Part shown: positions 19,101 through 22,715 of the stretch, one piece after another
Layout: the number at the start of each line of letters is the position of its first letter
Numbering within the stretch: position 1 is the first letter of the stretch
Source of the DNA: Azolla pinnata
Lineage: Eukaryota; Streptophyta; Polypodiopsida; Salviniales; Salviniaceae
DNA: 22,715 bases
Reading direction: 5' to 3'
Assembly (NCBI GenBank): GCA_037176905.1
Contig: JBBBWG010009569.1
Coordinates: forward strand, 1 to 22,715
Notes under the pieces: generated by a model
The model's input: the letters and a program-made list of their open reading frames with translations, nothing else
Databases searched by the model: none
What the model was told of the DNA's origin: nothing
Program-made: the position numbers and the translations under genes

Positions 19101-21863
19101 CTTCAAGATTTACCAGAGCTATCAATAATGAAGATTACTGAAATCATCATTTGATCAACAAAGTACAAAGGCAGTACTGCTCTCAACAAAACAATTTACT
19201 TGAGGATATTTTCTAATTAGCACTGTTTCAGCTTCCAGGAACATAAAGTTACAGATAGATTTTTCAAAAAAACACAAATTTCAAATATTCAAGTGTCATC
19301 TCCCACAAATTCAATAGAAGACTCGTTCTCTAAACAGATCTATAGTTTGCAAAGGTCTCAGGGGTAACAGTCGCGGCTTCCATTATAATTGAAGATCTTA
19401 AGTACATTACATTACCACATTGCAAACCTCCTTACGTACCTCCCAAATTATTGCAGTGCAATCTTTTGATGCAGAAGCCAGGAACCTCCCATCATGGGAG
19501 AATTGTAAAAACCAGACTTCATTTGCATGAGCTTGCAAAACCTGAAATTTTGACACTGGTTGATTAATTGAAATTGTTTTCCTCATTTCCTCTCATAATC
19601 AATGTAAGACAGAAGTCCAAAGCTATCACAAACTAATTTTCAAATAGACACAAGTCATCTGAATTGCTATTCGCAGATCTACAAGTTTACCATAACTGAT
19701 ATTGGTGTCAAATTTTTAGTAATGTGGTCCATGCTATGTAGCAAATTGCAAGTGTTTTTGTCGAGCAAAAACCAGAACACAACGACAGCTTAATAGTTTG
19801 GTTAAGTTCGAAGTTGGAAAATGTTTCAGTTCTGTATTGGCAGGGATAATCATGTTCACTCTCAAAATTAACGTTTAAATGGTTTATCCTGAGCTTTAAA
19901 CCCATGGTTTCACAGACACTAAATTATTTGAGAATCATCTTCCTGACCAGTCAAAATTCATTTTTCAAAACGTTTTCCTTTGGTGATGCAAACAAGAAGT
20001 TTGATTTGTCTTAAAGATCGTGACAATGATCATGATAATGCAAGTCTCTCCAGCTTCTTCCAGCTCGTAGTCATCTCAAGAAAAAACGGGCACTTCGCAC
20101 CATGCTTGTCAAGGGGACACGCTTGATAAACTCACAGTTTCACTTGGTTCCATACTTTTGGGTTTTAAACCACTTGAAACGTTTTTTCTTGGAAGGGCTT
20201 GCTTTTAGATTCCCGACAGTACCAGATTGAAGCAAGACAAACCATTGCCATTTACTAGTTATAAGATCAAAAACTATTTTGGTTTCACTATCTTAGTTCA
20301 TGTATTCATTTAAGGAAAATCTACCACAGTTCCAATCAAGTACATCAATACTCAAATGTGGATTCCTTTCATAAGTGGACATGCATTCAATCCCTAGATA
20401 GCACATTGGATTCTAATAATAGGAGGGGCATTTAGATAGTCACAAATAGGGGAAATTTTGATGTGAGTCTCAAAATAGGGTTCATGAAAGGGTTAGAACA
20501 ATATTTGGACTACCACTATAGTATAGCTACAAAATATTAATATATAGGATTCTACATAACCAAATGCAGGTATGTGATATTTCCAGAACAGCATTCTTCA
20601 GTTTCAGGGTTTTCTCAATGAAAAAATGGCAAGCCATAGGACAATAGGCAAGAAAATCAAAGAATCAGTAATAGGTTGGTAGGTCTGTCCAGTACTGGAA
20701 GGTTAGGAGGTTGGTGTATTTATCATAACATTCATCCTGAGACGGGCTTGCTACTTAGATGCAAAAAGTACCAGAATATCCCCCCCTCTAGTATATAAGA
20801 TTGCTTTAAAATTGGAAGCTTGGATATTTTCAGGTAACATCCTAGGTCATATGTCGCCTTTCTCATACAGGAAAAACGGATTAATCAACTGGGACATTAA
20901 AGAGAAGCCAAAAGAAGGCTGATTCTAGAAAAATACCTGAAGAGTCCGATTTGGAAGTTGGTCTCGCCCACATTTGTGGTCATAATAGAGGGATAGTGAT
21001 TGCTCCATAGAGTTATGGAAGATACATGCTTTTCTTTGCACGATCAAAGCTTGCTCAAGAAGATTCTCCAGCCTCCTCTCCGGAATCATGACAGAGGGGG
21101 ATACAAATAGTTGAAGGTCATGTAGTAACCTTTCTCGAGAACTCAAGTAAATTCTACCATTCTTCCCATTAGAGGATGATGAAGATAACGATGATGACGA
21201 CGACAACAATGATGATGATGATGACGATGATGATGGTGGTAGTGATGATGATAGTTGTGATGACGGTGACGATGAGGATGGTGGAAGAGCCTCCATCTTG
21301 TCAGGACAAATTAAACAGCAAGCCAATTGATGCAATCTTTCCTTCTTAATATTTAAAGGAGAGATCTCCGAGCGGAGGGTTTTCAAAGCCTCCATGGTGT
21401 TGTTGATCGTAAGTTGTTCGAAGAACTTCTGTTGAAGTATAAGAGATACGGCAGAGTCAAAGTTCGATGGATCCAGAAGCAAAAGGCGAATACTTTCAAT
21501 GCTTTCATCCCATCTTCCATCCATGATCTGCTCTCTTAGCTCAGAAACGAGATGGGATTGTAGTGGAATGCCGGACTCATCCTCCAACAAATGAGCAGAT
21601 CTCTCGTAACCAAGGGCGTATAGAGACTGTGTGATAATCCTAACCATTTCTGACCTCCTGAGAAGACCATGAGGCCCGACTTTTACATCAGATTCCGTGC
21701 TGTTCCCATTGATTTCCTCCTCTTCTTCTTCGTCTTCCTTGATTCGGGGCATAGTGCAGGAAACAGGAGAGATTTGTGCAGGATTAGATGATGACGACGA
21801 TGATTCTGGCATAATCTTTTGACGTTTTAAAGGTGGAGGAGTGGTCTCATCTATTCCTCCCAT
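8497..21863 (-). CDS. WDR26: WDR26/GID7-like LisH-CTLH-WD40 protein (four coding exons, 633 aa)
   Basis: Coding exons are 21863-20937, 19541-19440, 9680-9054 and 8742-8497. All introns are GT-AG and phase 0, and the joined frame is open for 633 codons plus stop. Domains in order are a KRQK basic motif (13-16), an acidic run (43-50), LisH (about 70-102), CTLH and CRA segments (about 103-185), a serine-rich insert (about 196-231), the rest of the CRA-type helical region (about 240-300), and seven WD40 repeats (about 310-600). In other eukaryotes WDR26/Gid7 is a subunit of the CTLH/GID ubiquitin ligase, and Arabidopsis WDR26 binds RanBPM, another CTLH protein. Here the same scaffold role, in nucleus and cytosol, is inferred from homology. 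Length is slightly above the roughly 590 residues I recall for the Arabidopsis protein, mainly through the serine insert. The start was chosen because an in-frame stop lies 12 bases upstream. I see no damage. Confidence 0.93.
8743..9053 (-). other. intron 3 of the WDR26-like gene (311 bp)
   Basis: This is an ordinary GT-AG intron, AT-rich, with nothing else seen in it. Open frames that cross it on the minus strand are read-through of exon 3 or into exon 4. Confidence 0.9.
9054..9680 (-). CDS. WDR26: exon 3 of the WDR26-like gene (WD repeats 2 to 6)
   Basis: This exon encodes residues 344-552 from V-V-E-N-G-H to G-S-E-D-S-Q. The acceptor is GTGCACAG and the donor CAG/GTATTC. Blades are visible as G-H-Q-K-E-V ... 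L-K-L-W-D (about 355-388), F-P-D-G ... I-Y-I-W-D (397-430), V-S-A-D-G-K ... I-R-L-Y-D (438-471), S-N-D-G-R-S ... I-H-L-W-D (480-511) and the start of blade six, Y-K-G-H-R-Q-T-R. The stretch I-R-S-C-F-G-G-Y is highly typical of WDR26/Gid7 proteins. Translation running past 9054 enters intron 3 and should not be counted as protein. Confidence 0.95.
10152..10204. repeat. CA microsatellite with complementary GT-rich flank
   Basis: About thirteen CA units (10159-10184) are followed by TGTGTGTATGTAT (10192-10204), a perfect inverted match to 10152-10164. In single-stranded form the two could fold into a 13-base hairpin. Confidence 0.9.
10821..10866 (+). repeat. intronic repeat family, copy C (inverted relative to A)
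   Basis: About 45 bases here match the reverse complement of 11477-11521 with only about five differences; the core GCCAGAATATAGATT is shared. Similarity beyond this core is weak. It belongs to the same family as copies A and B. Confidence 0.65.
11340..11720 (-). repeat. unclassified intronic repeat family, copy A
   Basis: This stretch aligns along its length to 17600-18040 in the same orientation (copy B). Shared blocks include CTGATCCA, a (A/T)TTC-(A/C)-ATACCAACAA-type block and GGGCC(T/A)TATAGT. On the minus strand a frame (11541-11335) contains K-A-L-F-L-S and F-I-I-K, and copy B contains the similar M-A-L-F-L-L and F-I-I-V, so the family may once have been coding. I do not recognise the protein. 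It could be part of a non-LTR or DNA element, or a tandemly duplicated intronic segment. Confidence 0.5.
12500..12866 (+). repeat. 5' LTR of the copia fossil
   Basis: It aligns to 16283-16589 over TTGCACTCTC, the TTCTCTCTCTTCCACC block, the ...AATACGAGAA... hairpin block, TGTATAAATA and the TTCAAACTATT block. It starts TGTTG and ends ...TATCAACA. It carries a block of roughly 36 bases (about 12526-12555) not present in the 3' LTR. The right boundary is complicated by a duplication of the LTR end and primer site (see that entry). Confidence 0.75.
12753..12760 (+). promoter_or_regulatory. TATA box of the copia 5' LTR
   Basis: TATAAATA sits in the conserved LTR context CTTGTATAAATA and is shared with the 3' LTR (16512-16519). 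If ever active it would drive transcription antisense to the WDR26-like gene. Confidence 0.55.
12790..13016 (+). repeat. tandem duplication (~112 bp) of the copia LTR end and primer site
   Basis: Copy one (about 12790-12905) and copy two (about 12906-13016) each contain, in order, a CTACTATTGCT block, a CTCCATCTATTTT block, a TCAAACTATT block, TATCAACA, and a TGGTATCA primer-site string (12876 and 12988). The two primer strings are 112 bases apart; the second matches initiator tRNA better. Confidence 0.8.
12988..12999 (+). other. primer-binding site of the copia fossil
   Basis: TGGTATCAGAGC is complementary to the 3' end of plant initiator methionine tRNA and is the usual minus-strand primer site of plant copia elements. 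A less exact duplicate (TGGTATCAAAGT) lies at 12876. Confidence 0.85.
14907..15066 (+). repeat. 64-66 bp tandem repeat inside the copia fossil
   Basis: The string CCAAGAAATG recurs at 14921, 14987 and 15051, each followed by a CAAAT/CCAAT block, and in the first two by a TTTCTAGA/CTTCTAGATA block, TTCATTTTTGCTAAAT and GAGCCCAAAA. Two full copies and a partial third are present, lying between integrase and reverse transcriptase traces. Confidence 0.85.
16283..16589 (+). repeat. 3' LTR of the copia fossil
   Basis: It starts TGTTGGCGGG after the purine-rich GAAGCTAAGAGG and ends ...CATCAACA. It holds the TATA string TATAAATA (16512-16519). It contains two copies of a hairpin unit: a 10-base perfect stem (16383-16392 with 16410-16419) and an 8-base stem (16448-16455 with 16475-16482). 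Confidence 0.75.
16590..17159. other. intron 2 between the two copia remnants, no clear feature
   Basis: AT-rich sequence with one short plus-strand frame (16739-16978) that has no recognised domain. It may be worn upstream sequence of the copia scrap that follows at about 17160, but the link is weak. Confidence 0.3.
17160..17290 (+). mobile_element. second Ty1/copia fragment: RNase H carboxyl end
   Basis: A plus-strand frame reads [13 protein letters not shown], followed by V-H-Y-H-F-I. This is the well known end of copia RNase H (consensus A-I-x-L-A-x-N-P-V-F-H-A-R ... Y-H-F-I). It differs from the corresponding segment of the main copia fossil at about 16085-16160, so it is another element. 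No LTR or other domain could be attached to it. Broken and old. Confidence 0.7.
17600..18040 (-). repeat. unclassified intronic repeat family, copy B
   Basis: This copy is partner to 11340-11720. The alignment runs from an ATTCATCCGATTCCA block (about 17625) through AATAATAAATC (about 17777), GAGGGCCATATAGT (about 17810), GGGTCTGATCCA (about 17852) and GATACCAACAACTAATATC (about 17982). By eye the identity is perhaps two thirds, with small gaps. The copies lie on either side of the copia insertion. Confidence 0.5.
18261..18333. repeat. 25-base direct repeat, 48-base period
   Basis: CATTTCTAATACGTATAGAG (18261) recurs as CATTTCTATTACGTATAGAG (18309). Over 25 bases there are two differences. 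Confidence 0.85.
18704..18840. repeat. 68-bp tandem duplication in intron 2
   Basis: Copy one 18704-18771, copy two from 18772. Both start CCAATAAACCTACCTTGTGC and share GATGAAATTTG and GCAGATGAA; differences increase toward the right end. The few changes over the left 55 bases suggest a younger event than the retroelement insertions. Confidence 0.9.
18841..19439. other. intron 2 next to exon 2, nothing recognised
   Basis: AT-rich intron sequence. A minus-strand frame at 18781-18969 has no family resemblance. No repeats or coding signal were found. Confidence 0.4.
19440..19541 (-). CDS. WDR26: exon 2 of the WDR26-like gene (WD repeat 1)
   Basis: A 102-base exon encodes 34 residues (310-343), too short to stand out as a reading frame. 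It lies between a TTTCAG acceptor and a GAG/GTACGT donor. The product is a complete first WD blade: [10 protein letters not shown], then [14 protein letters not shown], ending I-I-W-E. Both flanking junctions are phase 0, and the fit to exons 1 and 3 is exact. It sits about 9.76 kb from exon 3. Confidence 0.92.
19542..20936 (-). other. intron 1 of the WDR26-like gene (1395 bp)
   Basis: It runs from GTATTTTTCT (minus strand, from 20936) to an acceptor ATTTCAG ending at 19542. AT-rich throughout. No repeats, mobile elements or alternative exons were recognised. Confidence 0.85.
20937..21863 (-). CDS. WDR26: exon 1 of the WDR26-like gene (LisH, CTLH, CRA)
   Basis: This exon encodes residues 1-309 and ends ...R-T-L-Q at a TCAG/GTATTT donor. 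It begins with M-G-G-I-D-E, then low-complexity Ser and Glu runs. LisH follows, with [13 protein letters not shown] and the Y-x-x-S-A-x-x-L-x-x-E-S-G core, the dimerisation motif of this family. CTLH follows, with I-M-D-G-R-W-D-E-S. The helical region resumes after the serine insert with L-L-H-D-L-Q-L-F and ends with D-H-K-C-G-R-D-Q, which also precedes the first WD repeat in Arabidopsis WDR26 as I recall it. LisH-CTLH-CRA mediates binding to other CTLH-complex subunits. Confidence 0.93.
21171..21281 (-). repeat. trinucleotide tract coding the serine-rich insert
   Basis: An imperfect run of TCA/TCG/TCT/TCC codons (plus strand GAT/GAC/GAA-type triplets) encodes about residues 195-231, nearly all Ser with a few Leu, Pro and Gln. 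Mixed codons indicate an old tract, not a fresh slippage expansion. It interrupts the helical CRA-type region. Confidence 0.9.
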
Positions 21864-21875
21864 GAAAGGGCACAG

Positions 21876-21884
21876 CTATGCCAT
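21876..21884 (-). promoter_or_regulatory. three-codon upstream reading frame (Met-Ala-stop)
   Basis: The minus strand reads ATG GCA TAG. The stop ends 12 bases before the main ATG (21863-21861) and is in the same frame. It also proves that the main frame cannot start further upstream. Minimal upstream frames can lower translation of the main frame; whether it is in the mRNA depends on the unmapped transcription start. Confidence 0.6.
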
Positions 21885-21918
21885 GTGCTTGTGCCGTGGG
21901 CGCAGAGAGAGCGAGTCG

Positions 21919-21927
21919 AAACCCTAG
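21919..21927 (-). promoter_or_regulatory. telo-box upstream of the WDR26-like start
   Basis: AAACCCTAG on the plus strand (CTAGGGTTT in gene orientation) lies 56-64 bases before the ATG. Telo-boxes are common near transcription starts of plant housekeeping genes. Next to it is a CT-rich stretch in gene orientation, typical of plant 5' leaders. Confidence 0.5.
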
Positions 21928-22087
21928 AAACAAACCAATATCTGATGGAAATGGCGGTGGAATGAAGCCCAACGCTGTGTTGCTCAAAGCCGGCGTCTGT
22001 GCGACAGAGAAGCAGCAGATAAGAAGGCGCCCTACTCTACATTTGTCTGTCTCGGAGAGAGAATAAGTGTCTCGTTTCTGAGTCCGG

Positions 22088-22151
22088 CTGTGTTTTCTTA
22101 CCTTAGATCTTATGATTTACAAGACTTTCTGTTTTCTCACCCTAGATCTTA
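22088..22151. repeat. direct repeat in the upstream region of the WDR26-like gene
   Basis: CTGTGTTTTCTTACCTTAGA (22088) and CTGTTTTCTCACCCTAGA (22129) each continue TCTTA. The period is about 41 bases. They lie about 225-290 bases upstream of the start codon. Confidence 0.75.
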
Positions 22152-22381
22152 GAATTGTGGACTCTTCATCTCTTCGGAGTCAATCTTAGATCGAGCTCTA
22201 AATCTATATGCTTTTTGTCGTAAAACGTGTCATTCGTAATCGGTTTACGCAGCAAAATAGTAAAACTCCAAAGCTACACTCAAATACAGACAGATGGAGA
22301 GAGATAGAAACATTACATTAATATTGTCTCACATACGCACACTCTCTCTCAGTCCCTAACCCCTCTCCTAACAGTACTAGA

Positions 22382-22382
<1 letters not shown>

Positions 22383-22420
<38 letters not shown>
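22383..22420. repeat. (TA)19 microsatellite
   Basis: Nineteen uninterrupted TA units, about 520 bases upstream of the WDR26-like start codon. Likely length-variable between individuals. Confidence 0.97.
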
Positions 22421-22421
<1 letters not shown>

Positions 22422-22715
22422 TAATAGAGAGAGACTAATTTGGTATGAGCCCATCTCTAGTCCCACTCTTGAAATAGGAGGGTATGAGAGGTTTGTGACC
22501 CAAGAGAGCTCACATAATCTCTCTCTAGCGAATCGAAATTTCTTTTAGAAAAAAAGAAGCCAGAAAATAGATTGCCATAGCCATGGGTTCAAACCTTTCC
22601 CAAAGCTATCGGCCGAAATCAACCGTTGCCAGTCGTTATGTCCAACGAAGCTACGCGTAATGACTGTCCCTACCAAAAGACAAACAAACAAAGCATTTCT
22701 ATAGGAGGTAACTGG

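Larger units (their letters stand above)
9681..19439 (-). other. giant intron 2 of the WDR26-like gene (9.76 kb)
   Basis: It is bounded by GTACGT (minus strand, from 19439) and GTGCACAG (ending 9681). It contains an antisense Ty1/copia fossil (about 12500-16589), a second copia scrap (about 17160-17290), copies of an unclassified repeat (10821-10866, 11340-11720, 17600-18040) and several short tandem repeats. The gaps 9685-10800 and 18340-18700 show no feature beyond a CA microsatellite. No additional exon with WD40 or other host coding signal was seen inside. Confidence 0.85.
21885..22715. other. 5' leader and upstream region of the WDR26-like gene
   Basis: It holds the telo-box, CT/GA-rich stretches (about 21903-21915, 22330-22360), a duplicated 24-base motif (22088 and 22129), and the TA microsatellite (22383-22420). 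No second gene was recognised up to the window edge. The transcription start cannot be placed; no convincing TATA box stands out. Confidence 0.45.

Overview
The window is nuclear DNA from a land plant, almost certainly a seed plant. It holds one intact, intron-bearing plant gene with canonical GT-AG introns, several decayed plant-type Ty3/gypsy and Ty1/copia elements, a Met-tRNA-type primer site, and AT-rich spacer. The very long intron and the old, heavily worn LTR elements would fit an early-diverging angiosperm or a woody lineage, but I cannot place the species from this sequence.

The one confident gene lies on the minus strand (21863 to 8497). It is the plant homologue of WDR26/GID7: LisH, CTLH and CRA segments followed by seven WD40 repeats. 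Four coding exons join in frame to give 633 residues. Exon 1 (21863-20937) carries LisH-CTLH-CRA and a serine-rich insert, exon 2 (19541-19440) the first WD repeat, exon 3 (9680-9054) most of the propeller, and exon 4 (8742-8497) the last blades and the stop. Intron 2 is about 9.76 kb. It contains an LTR-to-LTR Ty1/copia fossil (about 12500-16589) in antisense orientation, a second copia RNase H remnant (about 17160-17290), copies of an unidentified repeat family in both orientations, and microsatellites. The 5' side holds a three-codon upstream reading frame and a telo-box.

The left third is a graveyard of retroelements with no intact gene. Positions 1 to about 1260 are the 5' end of a minus-strand LTR element: a GC-rich gag-like stretch and an upstream region with a TATA box and a dense CATGCA/CACGTG palindrome. 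About 1400-2757 is an integrase-bearing Ty3/gypsy fragment. About 3541-6300 is a second, different Ty3/gypsy chromovirus fossil with reverse transcriptase, RNase H, integrase, chromodomain, a polypurine tract and the start of a 3' LTR. Just before it (3141-3219) lie two runs that match the plant heat-shock element consensus.

From 6300 to 8030, between the retroelements and the 3' end of the WDR26 gene, there are only weak traces: a coiled-coil-like reading-frame relic (6420-6639) and a decayed coding-like stretch with an internal direct repeat (7306-8026). I saw no tRNA, rRNA or CRISPR and no clear new multi-gene system. The most interesting items are regulatory motif clusters in the fossil LTRs, a duplicated primer-binding site, the unclassified intronic repeat family, and the minimal upstream reading frame of the WDR26 gene.
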